From NCBI RefSeq assembly GCF_900104455.1, contig NZ_FNHB01000003.1:62001-126000 (forward strand): a stretch of 64,000 bases of DNA, written 5' to 3'. This DNA comes from Dendrosporobacter quercicolus. GTDB lineage: Bacteria > Bacillota > Negativicutes > DSM-1736 > Dendrosporobacteraceae. The notes under the pieces were generated by a model. The model had not been told where the DNA came from and did no database searches. It saw only the letters and a list, made by a program, of their open reading frames with translations. A program made the translations under genes and the position numbers. Below are positions 43,748 through 53,662 of the stretch, in pieces. Each line of letters starts with the position of its first letter. The stretch's first letter is position 1.

Positions 43748-44707
43748 ATGATGAGCGGATTGCAAAGCAGGGAGACAAAAAGTAAAGCGACGGAAGAACA
43801 CTGGGTTTTGGCTGATAACAGTAAATATGTGTTATATTCGCCCGGCAGCAATACCAATTGTATTCGGATGTCTTCAACGTTTGGCGATGGACAGGTCATA
43901 AGCCTGTATACCGGGTCTTTCGCTCAAATCAAAGAAACTGAACTGAATTTTTGTGACAGCATCTGCGGCGGGGCCAGTTTTAACCGGCCACGTGTAGTGC
44001 TGTATTTTTGTCTGTCAGGGGAATTTGCCCTGGAAGAAGAAGAACTCACGGTAAATACCACTCAGTTTCTGGCTTTTAACGCCAGAGATTTGAGGCAGGT
44101 AAAATTTCAGCCCAATCTCCGTTACAAAATTATCACGGTGGAATTTGATCCCGCTAAGGTTGGGGGAATAAGCGGCAATTACTTTCAGGGAAAAAGCACG
44201 GCTTTTGCCACTTATCAGTTGTCGCCTGCGCTCAAGACCGTGTTGCATCAACTTATTCATTGTCCTTACCAGCAATCGGTAAAACGCATTTATATGGAAG
44301 GGAAGCTGCTGGAATTGCTGGCTATTTATCTGAATGAGACAGTAGAGCAAAGAGGAAGGACGGTCAATGATGGTACAAACCTGTCCCGGCAGGATGTAAC
44401 CAGTATTGTTCAGGCCAGGCAAATCCTAGACCGTAATTTCATTTCACCGCCGACCCTGGCGGTTTTAGCCAAGCAGATTTGTCTTAATGAATTTAAACTA
44501 AAAATTGGCTTTAAGCAGCTGTTTGGGCAAACGGTGCATGCTTATATTGTAGACAAGCGGCTGGAATTAGCCAGGCAATTACTGGAAGAGAAAAAACTGA
44601 AAGCAGGGGAAGCGGCTTCTTTTATTGGTTATTCCAATGCGAGCTATTTTGCCCTGGCCTTTCGTAAGAAATTCGGCGTTAGTCCCAGTGAATATCTGAA
44701 CCGGTAA
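43748..44707 (+). CDS. AraC-family regulator (PchR-like), second copy
   Basis: This 319-residue protein is a paralogue of the AraC protein at 14410: the C-terminal halves share ARQILDRNFISPPTLAVLAK, ICLNEFKLKIGFKQLFG, VHAYIVDKRLELAR and FGVSPSEY. The N-terminal halves differ, which suggests a different inducer or a diverged sensor. ATG 43748 follows GGGAGGG; the open frame extends further upstream to 43682 without a site. Fur-box control and position next to the TonB receptor suggest it controls the receptor or the facing ABC genes. Confidence 0.85.
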   Translation: MMSGLQSRETKSKATEEHWVLADNSKYVLYSPGSNTNCIRMSSTFGDGQVISLYTGSFAQIKETELNFCDSICGGASFNRPRVVLYFCLSGEFALEEEELTVNTTQFLAFNARDLRQVKFQPNLRYKIITVEFDPAKVGGISGNYFQGKSTAFATYQLSPALKTVLHQLIHCPYQQSVKRIYMEGKLLELLAIYLNETVEQRGRTVNDGTNLSRQDVTSIVQARQILDRNFISPPTLAVLAKQICLNEFKLKIGFKQLFGQTVHAYIVDKRLELARQLLEEKKLKAGEAASFIGYSNASYFALAFRKKFGVSPSEYLNR

Positions 44708-44741
44708 CTGCAATGGTGTTCTCTTCATGCGTTTTACAACC

Positions 44742-44771
44742 AAAGACGGCTACCGATTGCCGTCTTTATCT
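44742..44771 (+). terminator. Hairpin between the AraC gene and the convergent ABC gene
   Basis: AAAGACGGC (44742-44750) pairs with GCCGTCTTT (44759-44767). Short T-rich sequence follows on the plus strand and a TTTGG on the minus, so it could serve both convergent units. Confidence 0.65.
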
Positions 44772-44808
44772 TCTATAGTCATTTTCTTTTGCGACAGCTT
44801 TTTTCGAC

Positions 44809-46554
44809 TCATATACTCCAACCTTCGGCTGCTTGCCGCAGGGCTAAGAAGCGTTTGTAAACGCCTTCCTGTCGGAGCAGTTCCTCATGAGTTCCTTGTT
44901 GTGCGATGCACCCGTCAGCCACGACCAGGATCTGATCGGCATTTTGGATGGTGGCCAGGCGGTGGGCAATGACAATCATCGTTTTGCCCTGCACTAAGCT
45001 GCTGATTGCCTGTTGAATGGCGTGTTCGTTTTCCGGGTCCACGCTGGCGGTGGCTTCATCCAGCAGGATAATGGGAGCGTTTTTCAGCATTGCCCTGGCG
45101 ATGGAGATCCGCTGCTTTTCACCGCCCGAAAGCGTGCACCCGCCGTCGCCGATGACGGTGTCGTACTGGTCGGGAAGCGCCATAATAAAGTCATGGCAGC
45201 AGGCTTTTTGGGCAGCGGCGATAATTTCCGCATCGCTGGCTTCCGGTTTGCCGAAGCGGATGTTATTCCGTAGGGTATCACGGAATAAATAGACGTTTTG
45301 AAATACCATGGCGATATTTTTCAGCAGGCTGTCGCAGGTCATCGTCTTTACATCGACGCCGCCTACGGCGATGCTGCCCTGATCGACGTCATAAAACCTG
45401 GCGAGCAGATTGCAAATTGTCGTTTTGCCACTGCCTGATGGGCCGACAATGGCGGCCGTCGTATTTTCCGGGATGAAGAACGACACTTTTTTTAATACCG
45501 CCCGCTGTTCATACGCAAAGGTTACATTCTGGAACCGGATATCATAGGCGGATGGTTCTATATTCCGGCCATTTTGATCAATGTAGGCCGCAGCTTCGAT
45601 TCCGGCTAGCTTATCCAGTACGGCGTCGATGATTCTCAGAACATGCGCGGCGTTATTGACAGATTCAATTTGCCCGAAGATGACAAAGGAGAAAATAGCC
45701 GTCATGAGCATGATCGGAAGCTCCATTGTTCCGTTCAGCGTAAATAGTGCCGCAGCCAGAACCATTGTTGTAGCCGCCACCCTAAGCGCCAGCAAATGGA
45801 GACAATTGTAAGGAACAAAGTTTTTTTCGATTTTTTCGCTGATAGTTTTGTTCAGGCGATAGGCCCGCGCAATTCCCTCTCTGGATACTCCGCTTTGATG
45901 AAACGCCTTTACTACCGGCATTCCCCGAATATATTCAAAGGTAGCTGCCACCATATTGTCCTGCGCCTGCTGCCGGACAGGAGCGTTTTTCCAGCTTTTC
46001 TTCGACAGCAAACTCAAAAACAGGGCTGACAGCAAAATTCCGGCCGCTGCAATGAGAGAAATCCATATATTGTAAAAAGATAAGCAAAACACCAGGGTCA
46101 GGGCGCTGATATAGCCGTTTACCACAGTGTCAATCATTTTCATGCCGAACAGCTCCAGAAATGACAGATCGGTGGTGATAGCCGCAGCGATTTCACCGGC
46201 ACTTTTCTCATTGAAGAAACTCAGGGAAACCCGTTTTAGGGCAGCGCCAATTGCCAGTCGCTGTTCAGCCGCCGTTTCATAGCCTACGCTCTCCTGCGCG
46301 GCGGCCCGCAGATAGGCAAACCAGAATCTGCCGGCAACGGCGAAAAGGACAAAGCCTGCCAGACTAAGAATGTGGGCTGAGGTCAGTTCAGCCGCACCGT
46401 TTCTGTCCTCTAGAATGAGGCTGAGTCCGTAAGCGGCGGCCATGATCGGCAGAGCGGTAAACATGGTATGAAAAAAAGAATAGATAAAGCCAGCATACAA
46501 GCGGCTTTTGCGCTGCCCGGACCAGGCAATGATCCGTTTGACGGCTTTATACAC
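44809..46554 (-). CDS. ABC transporter, membrane plus ATPase (YbtQ/IrtB-like)
   Basis: This 581-residue half-transporter has an N-terminal six-helix domain and a C-terminal ATPase with GPSGSGKTT (~365), LSGGEKQRISIAR and DEATASVDPE. Together with the next gene upstream it forms a heterodimer of the YbtP/YbtQ or IrtA/IrtB kind: exporter-fold proteins that import ferric siderophores across the inner membrane. It starts with GTG 46554 and overlaps the partner gene by 8 nt. Export or peptide transport cannot be excluded on sequence alone; the AraC neighbour and siderophore locus favour uptake. Confidence 0.88.
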   Translation of the reverse strand: MYKAVKRIIAWSGQRKSRLYAGFIYSFFHTMFTALPIMAAAYGLSLILEDRNGAAELTSAHILSLAGFVLFAVAGRFWFAYLRAAAQESVGYETAAEQRLAIGAALKRVSLSFFNEKSAGEIAAAITTDLSFLELFGMKMIDTVVNGYISALTLVFCLSFYNIWISLIAAAGILLSALFLSLLSKKSWKNAPVRQQAQDNMVAATFEYIRGMPVVKAFHQSGVSREGIARAYRLNKTISEKIEKNFVPYNCLHLLALRVAATTMVLAAALFTLNGTMELPIMLMTAIFSFVIFGQIESVNNAAHVLRIIDAVLDKLAGIEAAAYIDQNGRNIEPSAYDIRFQNVTFAYEQRAVLKKVSFFIPENTTAAIVGPSGSGKTTICNLLARFYDVDQGSIAVGGVDVKTMTCDSLLKNIAMVFQNVYLFRDTLRNNIRFGKPEASDAEIIAAAQKACCHDFIMALPDQYDTVIGDGGCTLSGGEKQRISIARAMLKNAPIILLDEATASVDPENEHAIQQAISSLVQGKTMIVIAHRLATIQNADQILVVADGCIAQQGTHEELLRQEGVYKRFLALRQAAEGWSI

Positions 46555-48352
46555 AATGCTTCACCTCGCTAGTCACCGGTTCGGTCTGGTTGGCCGCCCA
46601 GCGTTTGGCGCCGATATGGGCTGTCCACATCGCTTGATACAGCTTGCAGCTCGCAAGCAGCTCAGCATGCTTGCCGGTAGCGGCAATGCGGCCTTTTTCC
46701 ATGACGATGATCTGGTCGGCATGTTTGATGGTGGAAAGTCTGTGGGCTATGACCAGCAAAGTTTTACCTTTGGTGAGCGCGGCAATGGCTGTTTGCAGCT
46801 TGGCTTCGCTTTCCGGATCGGTAAAGGCGGTGGCTTCATCCAGGATGACGACTGGCGCATTTTTCAGCATCGCCCTGGCAATGGCGATGCGCTGTTTTTC
46901 GCCGCCCGATAGTTTTTTTCCCGCTTCCCCGGCAGCGGTATCATACCCTTTTTCCAGCCGGCTGATGAACTCATCACAACAGGCCGCTCGCGCCGCCGCC
47001 AGCACATCTTCGTCGGAAGCCCGGGGATTTCCCATGCGAATATTGTCCCGCAGCGAACAATTGAACAGGAAATTATCCTGCGTTACAAAACTGATAGTAT
47101 TGGCAAGCTGGGTCGGCGGCAACTGCTGAATTGGCATTCCGTCAATGGTGATTTGGCCGCCGCCGGCATCCCAAAACCGGGCAATCAGCCGCGCCACTGT
47201 TGATTTGCCCCCTCCGGAGGGGCCAACCAGTGCCGTAAAGCTGCCCTGGGGGAGCTTTACATTGATGTTGTGCAGCACGTTTTCTGTCGTGTCGGCCGGG
47301 GAAGATCCAACCCTGTTGTAGGAAAAATTTACATGAGCCAGTTCAATATCGAATCCGTTCAGTTGCACCGGCTTGTCTGCTTCTGGGAGTTCCGCCAGCT
47401 TGAGCAGTACGTCGGCATCCTTCACTGCGTGTTCTATCGCTTTGGCGTCATTGACAAGCACCGTAAAGCTGGTCAATGGACCGACGATGCCCAGAGATAA
47501 GATCAAGCACATGGTAAGGTCTCCCGGGCTTAGTGAGCCGTTAAGGTACAGAATCATGCCGGCCGGCAGCGTCCCCAGCAGGGTGGAAGGAAGGACCGAA
47601 CCGCCAAAGTTCATGGGCTTCCAGGTGCTGCGGAACCAGTTGAGGGTATACTTTTTAAACGATTCTACCGCCTGTTCGAACTTCTCATAAGAGGCGGCGG
47701 ACTGGTTAAACGCCTTAATGACTTCAATTCCTTCAATGTATTCGACAATGACGCTGTTTACCTGATTGCTCGCCGCCATATAATCGGCGTACCGGCGGTT
47801 GAACCTTCTCAGCATGACTGCATAGGCCGCAGCGGCGATTGGGACGGTGAGCATGGCCGCCAAAGCCATACGCCAGTCAATCATCATAAGATAGGCAAAC
47901 ACGGCCAGCGGCAGCAGCAGATTGGAGATGCCTTCGGGAATCATATGGGCCAGCGGGACTTCAATGCTTTCCACCCGGTCGATAATAATATTTTTCAGTT
48001 TACCGGCCGGCTGGTTCAGCACCGTGCCGAGGGGAGCCTTCAGCAGTTTGTCGGCAATCCGCAAGCGCATGTTTTCCAGGATGCTGTAAGCGGAATAATG
48101 AGCCAACAGCGTTGACAGGGCATAAAACAGAAGTTTAATAACATGGCCGGCAAGGCAGACGGCCACCCAGAGCCAAATAGCGGCAACCGTGGGGCGACCG
48201 TCAAGGAACAAAAGGATGATCTGATATACGCCGATATAAGGCAGCAACCCGCCGGCGACGCTGAAGATGGCGCACAGTACCGCAGTCGTCATCTTCCAGC
48301 GGCACTCCGCGGCAAAAGAAAAAACCGTTCTCAACCAATGCTTTGTTTGCAC
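46547..48352 (-). CDS. ABC transporter, membrane plus ATPase (YbtP/IrtA-like)
   Basis: This 601-residue partner half-transporter has membrane helices in residues ~20-300, Walker A GPSGGGKST (~388), LSGGEKQRIAIAR and DEATAFTDPE. The GTG at 48352 was chosen because GAGGAG lies 9 nt upstream; the in-frame GTG at 48361 directly abuts that site. It is first in a two-gene unit that follows the AraC gene after a 21-bp palindrome. It lacks the N-terminal siderophore-interacting domain present in IrtA. Confidence 0.88.
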   Translation of the reverse strand: MQTKHWLRTVFSFAAECRWKMTTAVLCAIFSVAGGLLPYIGVYQIILLFLDGRPTVAAIWLWVAVCLAGHVIKLLFYALSTLLAHYSAYSILENMRLRIADKLLKAPLGTVLNQPAGKLKNIIIDRVESIEVPLAHMIPEGISNLLLPLAVFAYLMMIDWRMALAAMLTVPIAAAAYAVMLRRFNRRYADYMAASNQVNSVIVEYIEGIEVIKAFNQSAASYEKFEQAVESFKKYTLNWFRSTWKPMNFGGSVLPSTLLGTLPAGMILYLNGSLSPGDLTMCLILSLGIVGPLTSFTVLVNDAKAIEHAVKDADVLLKLAELPEADKPVQLNGFDIELAHVNFSYNRVGSSPADTTENVLHNINVKLPQGSFTALVGPSGGGKSTVARLIARFWDAGGGQITIDGMPIQQLPPTQLANTISFVTQDNFLFNCSLRDNIRMGNPRASDEDVLAAARAACCDEFISRLEKGYDTAAGEAGKKLSGGEKQRIAIARAMLKNAPVVILDEATAFTDPESEAKLQTAIAALTKGKTLLVIAHRLSTIKHADQIIVMEKGRIAATGKHAELLASCKLYQAMWTAHIGAKRWAANQTEPVTSEVKHCV

Positions 48353-48403
48353 GGTATTCACTCCTCAGTGTTTAATATATTGGGAACTATGCGTCTCCCA
48401 TAA

Positions 48404-48452
48404 AACTATACTACGGATTGACCGTAAACAACGGTCAATCCGTAGTATAGTT
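48404..48452 (-). terminator. Perfect 21-bp inverted repeat between AraC and ABC genes
   Basis: Arms 48404-48424 and 48432-48452 are exact complements around a 7-nt loop (TAAACAA). On the minus strand the stem is followed by TTTATGGG and on the plus strand by GGTTTTG. It is a likely terminator or attenuator for the AraC transcript, though its exactness would also suit an operator. Confidence 0.6.
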
Positions 48453-48498
48453 GGTTTTGTTGCCAGTATCTACTCCATAAGCAGGGCAGTCGCTCCAT

Positions 48499-49461
48499 TC
48501 AGACAACAGATTTCCGGTATTCCTGGGGTGACCGTCCGGTCACCAATTTAAAGGCGGCAGCAAATTTACTAGCATTGTCGTAACCGACTTTGCCGGCGAT
48601 TACAGCAATGCTGTCCTTGCTCTGGCGCAACATCAGCGCCGCCGCCTGCATCCGGTAGGAGCGCAGGTAGGCTTGAACGGAACAGCCGTAAACGCCTTTA
48701 AAACAAAGCTTTAGCGTAGTGAGGGGAAGACAGAAGCGATCTGACAGTTCCTTAAGCGTAAAGCGGCGGTCAAGATTTTCACAGATGTAATTCATGACCG
48801 CCTTTACGGCGTTTACCTGACTCCGGGGGAAATAGCGGCGCTCATCGCCGCTGTCGGAGGGCGCTTCAACAGTGCTCAAAAACAGCAGCAGTTCCAGCAC
48901 CTTGATTTTAAAGTAGGTTTTTTTGATTTGCTCAGGCACAGTGTAAAGCTCGGAGAAAATATGCTGAATGGAGTCTTGCGCGCGCATAATAAAGGGTCGT
49001 TTACCGGTGCAGAATTTTTCGCGCAAGGTAGTTATATCAACCGGAAACCCTTCAGAAACAGCGGCTAGCGCTGGTAATGCTTCGTCAATATAGATTGCCA
49101 CTGTAATTCCATGATAATGGCTGAGAGGAAAGCCGAAGCCGGCCGTATGGTTGTCTTTTGAACTAATCTGCAGGTCGCCTTGGGCTAAATACAGATAGGA
49201 GCCGTTCTGAAATTCCCACTCAATGCGCCCCTCCCGGCAGTGATCAATACCCAGCATGTTTACTTTCGGCTGAAATTCGGAAAAACAGCCGGGCATATGA
49301 AAATCATTATAGATCAGATCAATGCCGGGAAACACCTGGTAGCAGGTCATAGTACCCTCGCCGGATCCGTCTTTCATTTGATATACGGTACATGCTTCAT
49401 TTTGCTTGACCACCGTGATGTTCTTACCGTAACTGTTTTTTTCTTTCCGTGAGACTTCCAT
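48499..49461 (-). CDS. AraC-family regulator upstream of the ABC importer pair
   Basis: This 320-residue protein has an unrelated N-terminal half and a C-terminal AraC domain (FTLKELSDRFCLPLTTLKLC then IAGKVGYDNASKFAAAFKLV, and GRSPQEYRKS). ATG 49461 has GGTGAGG upstream. It is in the same orientation as the ABC pair, 147 bp away, and is the natural candidate for their activator. It differs from the two PchR-like paralogues, so it may sense a different siderophore. Only a weak Fur-like sequence (9 of 14) is visible upstream. Confidence 0.85.
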   Translation of the reverse strand: MEVSRKEKNSYGKNITVVKQNEACTVYQMKDGSGEGTMTCYQVFPGIDLIYNDFHMPGCFSEFQPKVNMLGIDHCREGRIEWEFQNGSYLYLAQGDLQISSKDNHTAGFGFPLSHYHGITVAIYIDEALPALAAVSEGFPVDITTLREKFCTGKRPFIMRAQDSIQHIFSELYTVPEQIKKTYFKIKVLELLLFLSTVEAPSDSGDERRYFPRSQVNAVKAVMNYICENLDRRFTLKELSDRFCLPLTTLKLCFKGVYGCSVQAYLRSYRMQAAALMLRQSKDSIAVIAGKVGYDNASKFAAAFKLVTGRSPQEYRKSVV

Positions 49462-49674
49462 GTTACCTCACCCTTATATCTATTGTTAATCTTATTGTTC
49501 TAGCTGATTATTGATATTTCCTTTATCCCTGCGGCAACTCTTGAGCAGTTACCGCAAGCTTAAAGATCGGGACAGGGCGTAGCTCTATTATGTTTTTGGG
49601 CATTGACTTATTAAATGGAAATACGTGTTGATAACCTGTTCCTTGACACTGTTGATGCTCAAATAATGGTATGG
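49462..49674. other. Gene-free stretch between the AraC gene and the CitMHS terminator
   Basis: It holds the presumed promoter of the minus-strand AraC gene. I see no ORF, repeat or clear Fur box. Confidence 0.4.
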
Positions 49675-49716
49675 AAAATGCAAGCTAACACTCATGATAG
49701 TGTAAGCTTGCATTTT
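49675..49716 (-). terminator. Terminator of the hydratase-CitMHS unit
   Basis: AAAATGCAAGCTAACACT (49675-49692) pairs with AGTGTAAGCTTGCATTTT (49699-49716) with one mismatch. A-rich and T-rich edges make it work in either direction; it lies 80 bp after the CitMHS stop codon. Confidence 0.8.
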
Positions 49717-49795
49717 TAACGTTTATTTCTGCTATTGAATTTTAAATAACTTTCCGAAAAGCCCCGTCCAAGGCGAAGCATTTGGCTGGGGGTTC

Positions 49796-51115
49796 TCAGG
49801 AAACAAACACCGGACACAGCCCGATCATGCTGCCAACCACTACATAAATAATGAAGATGCCTGTGGCGTAAATCGCGCTCTTCTTTTGCCACTGCCACAT
49901 GTCAACATCGGTCAGCCGCAGCAAGACATAAATAAAGGGAACAAGTGGGCTCAGCAGATGAAAGGCCTGCCCGTAAAGCGAGGCAAATCCCAACTGCAGC
50001 GGTGTAAAGCCATAATTGAACCCGGCTTTGGCTAAAACGGGCAAAACGCCGTAATAAAAAGCGTCATTGCTTAAAAATACCGTTCCCGGACTGGCAATGA
50101 CCGCGGTCAGCAAGCCCCAGTATTTACCCAGGCTCTCAGGAATGATTGCCGCCATACTGTCTGAAATGGCGTTGGACATGCCGGTGCCGTTGAGAATGCC
50201 CATGAAGATGCCGGCGCTGATAATCACCAGGCTGACCTGCAGCGCATCAGGGGCATTGGCTTCAATTCTGGCCCGCTGTTCTTTAACATCCGGATAATTG
50301 ACCAATAAGGCCAGGGTAGTGCCGAGGAGAAAGACAATGGCGGACTTTATTGAGCCCTCAACCAACAACACAATGGCCACGATGACAATCACGAGATTTA
50401 TCCACAGCATCTTAGGGCGGCGAAGGCTTTGCACAGCGGGGTCCGTAATTGTCATCATAGCATTAAGCTGTGCATCGTCAAACTGCGTAATGCCTAAGCG
50501 TTTTCTTTCTTTCAGTCCCATATACACAGCTACGCCAAGCATGTACAGTTCAGCGGCAATCATGATCGGCACAAGGCCGCGCAGAACTTCAGCTTCATTC
50601 AGGCCTAACGCCACAATCGCCCGGGCCGTGGGGCCTCCCCACGGCAGCAAATTCAGGACCGAATGGGAAAGAATGGTCAAAACAGCCAGATCAAGCATTT
50701 TCATATTGAGTTTTTTATAAATCGGCACCATGGCCGAGCAGACAATAATCATGGTGGACGTACCGTCGCCGTTCAGGGATACGCCTGCTGACAGCAGCAC
50801 TGTCGCTACCATTACTTTTAACGGGTCGCCTTTGGCAAAGCGGATCATCGCATTGGAAAGGGGATCGAATAAACCGGCGTCAATCATTGTTGTGAAGAAC
50901 AGGACGGCAAATAACAGCATGATTGCGGTAACGGAAGTGGTTTTTAAACCTTCCAGGGCAAATTTGCCAATATCAGGAGACCATAGGCCCAGTAAAGCGC
51001 CGATAATGCCAAACAAGACCGGTACGACAGCAAGTGCAACAAAGGGAGTCAGTTTTTTCTTCATAATCAAAATCATGAATACCGCGATTAATGCGTATGC
51101 CATGAAAGTTACCAT
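49796..51115 (-). CDS. CitMHS-family citrate or dicarboxylate carrier
   Basis: This 439-residue protein has about 12 hydrophobic segments and CitMHS-type blocks: FFTTMIDAGLFDPL, SLNGDGTSTMIIVCSAMVPIY and LLPWGGPTARAI. Characterised members (CitM, CitH) import metal-citrate complexes with protons. ATG 51115 has AAGGAG about 9 nt upstream. It follows the aconitase-family gene by 68 bp, so the pair probably imports and dehydrates a tricarboxylate. The substrate (citrate, isocitrate, aconitate or a related acid) is not fixed by sequence. Confidence 0.88.
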   Translation of the reverse strand: MVTFMAYALIAVFMILIMKKKLTPFVALAVVPVLFGIIGALLGLWSPDIGKFALEGLKTTSVTAIMLLFAVLFFTTMIDAGLFDPLSNAMIRFAKGDPLKVMVATVLLSAGVSLNGDGTSTMIIVCSAMVPIYKKLNMKMLDLAVLTILSHSVLNLLPWGGPTARAIVALGLNEAEVLRGLVPIMIAAELYMLGVAVYMGLKERKRLGITQFDDAQLNAMMTITDPAVQSLRRPKMLWINLVIVIVAIVLLVEGSIKSAIVFLLGTTLALLVNYPDVKEQRARIEANAPDALQVSLVIISAGIFMGILNGTGMSNAISDSMAAIIPESLGKYWGLLTAVIASPGTVFLSNDAFYYGVLPVLAKAGFNYGFTPLQLGFASLYGQAFHLLSPLVPFIYVLLRLTDVDMWQWQKKSAIYATGIFIIYVVVGSMIGLCPVFVS

Positions 51116-51183
51116 TAGAGTTCGCTCCTTTTTATTTAAATCTTAGCTAAAACCTTGCGGCCGACACTGCAGCCGGCCGGGCT

Positions 51184-53508
51184 TTACCCTGCATAATAAT
51201 TGACCAGGCAGCCCGCCAGAATAATTGCCCGATCTTCCTGCGAAAGATTATGCAACTGCAATTCAACCGGTTTACGGCCTGAGCTGTTGATGATATGCGC
51301 CTGTACCCGCTCCGCTCCGCCGGCAATGGCCTCGCGGATCGCCGGTATATACAGCAGATCATCGACGGCGAACGCTTCTTTTAAGCCGGCGTCGACGGTA
51401 AATGGAATCATTCCCCAGTTGATCAGATTGCTGCGATAGCGTTTGGTCGCATATTCGAGCGCAATATTGGCATCCCCACCCAGTACTCGCTGACAAGAAG
51501 CGGCTTGCTCCCGGGCCGAGCCGTCGCCGGGTTTTCTGGCGAAGATTACGCTGCCAATTCCGGTATGAGCGACAAGCCCGGTCTCATCTTCAGCGTTAGA
51601 CTCCGCCGCAACGGGTTCGAAAAACTTTTTTACTTCCGGTGTGATCAGACCGGCCTGCCGCTGGCGTTCCAGTTCCTGAATCGCCTTGGCCCGTCCCACA
51701 TACTGCGGATCTTTGCGTCCCAGTGTAAATTCCGCCAGCCGCAGCGGGTTGGAACGAAATGAAGAGGTCTCGCCGGAGGGAATCAATTCGTCGGTGGTTG
51801 TGACTTCATCCTGTAAAACGGCAGCGATTTTCAGCAGCAGGTTAGCAGGCAGCGGCCGGATGGCTGGCCAGTCGGCGATATTGGGGCCAAGCACCAGCTT
51901 GGTCTCTTGTTCCGGCTTGCCAAATCCCTGGTAAACCCGGCTCCGGTAGCTGCGGGAATCAAAGCGGTAGGGCGCAGGCGCAGCGGGAAAATCGACTTCC
52001 GTCGCCGCCGTCAGGATGCCGCCGCGCAAAGCGGTTGCGGCGATTGACCGCGCATCCATTAAGGCAACCGAGGCAATCTGTCCCTCTGTGGGCTTTGAGC
52101 CTTCCCGGCTGGGGAAATTACGGGTGGTGTGACGGATGCTCAGACCGTTATGGGACGGCACATCGCCGGCGCCGAAACAGGGTCCGCAGAACGCGGTCCG
52201 GATACTGGCTCCAGCCTGCATCAGACTGGCAATTGAGCCATTGCTGACCAGCTCCAGATTTACCGGCTGACTGGCCGGATATACACTCAGCGAAAACTCG
52301 CCGCTGCCGGTCTCTTTTCCGGCCAGCAGGCGGGCCATAGCAGCGATGTTTTCAAATGTTCCCCCGGCGCAGCCGGCGACAACTCCCTGGTCGACATGCA
52401 GCTGTCCATTGACCAGTTTATCGGTCAGAGTGAAGTTAACGCGAGAATTCTCGAGCTGCGCCCGGGCGCCGATTTCCACCTGCCGCAGGATATCGGCCGG
52501 ATTGCGCTTCAATTCGGCAATGGTCCAGACATTGCTGGGATGAAACGGCAAAGCAATCATTGGCTCGATCAGGCTTAAATCTACCTTGACCAGGCCGTCG
52601 TAATAGGCGACGGCGCCCGGCGTCAGACGGCGGTAGGCCTCGGGCCGTCCGTGAATCTCATAGTATTGGCGGATTGTTTCGTCGGTTTCCCAGATGGACG
52701 ACAAACAGGTTGTTTCCGTTGTCATCACATCAATGCCATTGCGAAAATCAGCCGACAAAGCGGCAATCCCCGGTCCGACGAACTCCAGGATTTTGTTTTT
52801 GACAAATCCGTCGGCAAACACGGCGCCGATGATGGACAGGGCCACGTCCTGCGGTCCGACGCCATGGCGCGGACTGCCCTCCAGATACACAGCCACCACG
52901 TCCGGATAAGCAAGATCATAGGTTTTTGACAATAATTGCTTAGCCAGCTCACCGCCGCCTTCGCCGACGGCCAGCGTTCCCAGCGCACCGTAGCGGGTAT
53001 GGCTGTCCGAACCGAGAATCATCTTGCCGCAGCCTGTCATCATTTCCCGCATGTACTGATGAATGACCGCCTGATGGGCCGGCACGTAGATACCGCCGTA
53101 TTTACGGGCTGCGGTCAGGCCAAAAACATGATCATCTTCGTTGATCGTACCGCCAACCGCACAAAGGCTGTTGTGGCAGTTGGTCAGCACATAGGGCAGC
53201 GGAAACTCCTGCAGGCCGCTGGCGCGGGCCGTCTGAATAATGCCGACATAGGTAATGTCATGAGAGGCCAGGCAGTCAAATTTCAGTTTAAGGCCATGAT
53301 CATCGGCCGCCGTGTTGTGAGCAGCCAAAATCTGATAGGCGAGCGTCTGACTGCGGGCCTGGGCTTTGTCCACCGCATTTTGCATCGCCCCGCCGCATCC
53401 GGCGGGCTGTAAACAGGACGCAATCCTATCCATTGCCGCCTGGCCGTCTTTGTCGACAATCGTCCGGCCGTTAACCAAATAAACACCATGGCGAATTAAT
53501 TTAATCAC
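51184..53508 (-). CDS. Aconitase-family hydratase (YbhJ-like)
   Basis: This protein of about 774 residues has the aconitase fold: [13 protein letters not shown], a cluster ligand in TTETTCLSS, a second pair in [24 protein letters not shown] and a C-terminal swivel domain. Total length and order resemble E. coli YbhJ, an aconitase homologue of unknown substrate. The GTG at 53508 was chosen because AAAAAGG lies about 6 nt ahead; a TTG at 53526 is also in frame. It is divergent from a LysR gene and co-directional with the CitMHS carrier, which implies a small catabolic unit for a tricarboxylic acid. Confidence 0.85.
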   Translation of the reverse strand: MIKLIRHGVYLVNGRTIVDKDGQAAMDRIASCLQPAGCGGAMQNAVDKAQARSQTLAYQILAAHNTAADDHGLKLKFDCLASHDITYVGIIQTARASGLQEFPLPYVLTNCHNSLCAVGGTINEDDHVFGLTAARKYGGIYVPAHQAVIHQYMREMMTGCGKMILGSDSHTRYGALGTLAVGEGGGELAKQLLSKTYDLAYPDVVAVYLEGSPRHGVGPQDVALSIIGAVFADGFVKNKILEFVGPGIAALSADFRNGIDVMTTETTCLSSIWETDETIRQYYEIHGRPEAYRRLTPGAVAYYDGLVKVDLSLIEPMIALPFHPSNVWTIAELKRNPADILRQVEIGARAQLENSRVNFTLTDKLVNGQLHVDQGVVAGCAGGTFENIAAMARLLAGKETGSGEFSLSVYPASQPVNLELVSNGSIASLMQAGASIRTAFCGPCFGAGDVPSHNGLSIRHTTRNFPSREGSKPTEGQIASVALMDARSIAATALRGGILTAATEVDFPAAPAPYRFDSRSYRSRVYQGFGKPEQETKLVLGPNIADWPAIRPLPANLLLKIAAVLQDEVTTTDELIPSGETSSFRSNPLRLAEFTLGRKDPQYVGRAKAIQELERQRQAGLITPEVKKFFEPVAAESNAEDETGLVAHTGIGSVIFARKPGDGSAREQAASCQRVLGGDANIALEYATKRYRSNLINWGMIPFTVDAGLKEAFAVDDLLYIPAIREAIAGGAERVQAHIINSSGRKPVELQLHNLSQEDRAIILAGCLVNYYAG

Positions 53509-53662
53509 TGTAATCACCTTTTTCAAATTTGATTAAATGCAGTTAATATCAGGATTTAGTGTACCGCATTATTCTGAATTGATAAAATCTTTTAATTTTA
53601 TTGTATTCAATTAAATTTTTTTATTATAATAAACCTATTAACGCTAAAGGACTGTGATCGCA

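Noticed and set aside
49796-53508. Ferric-citrate siderophore uptake system
   Set aside because: CitMHS can carry metal citrate, but the pairing with an aconitase-type hydratase and LysR, and no visible Fur box, fits catabolism better.
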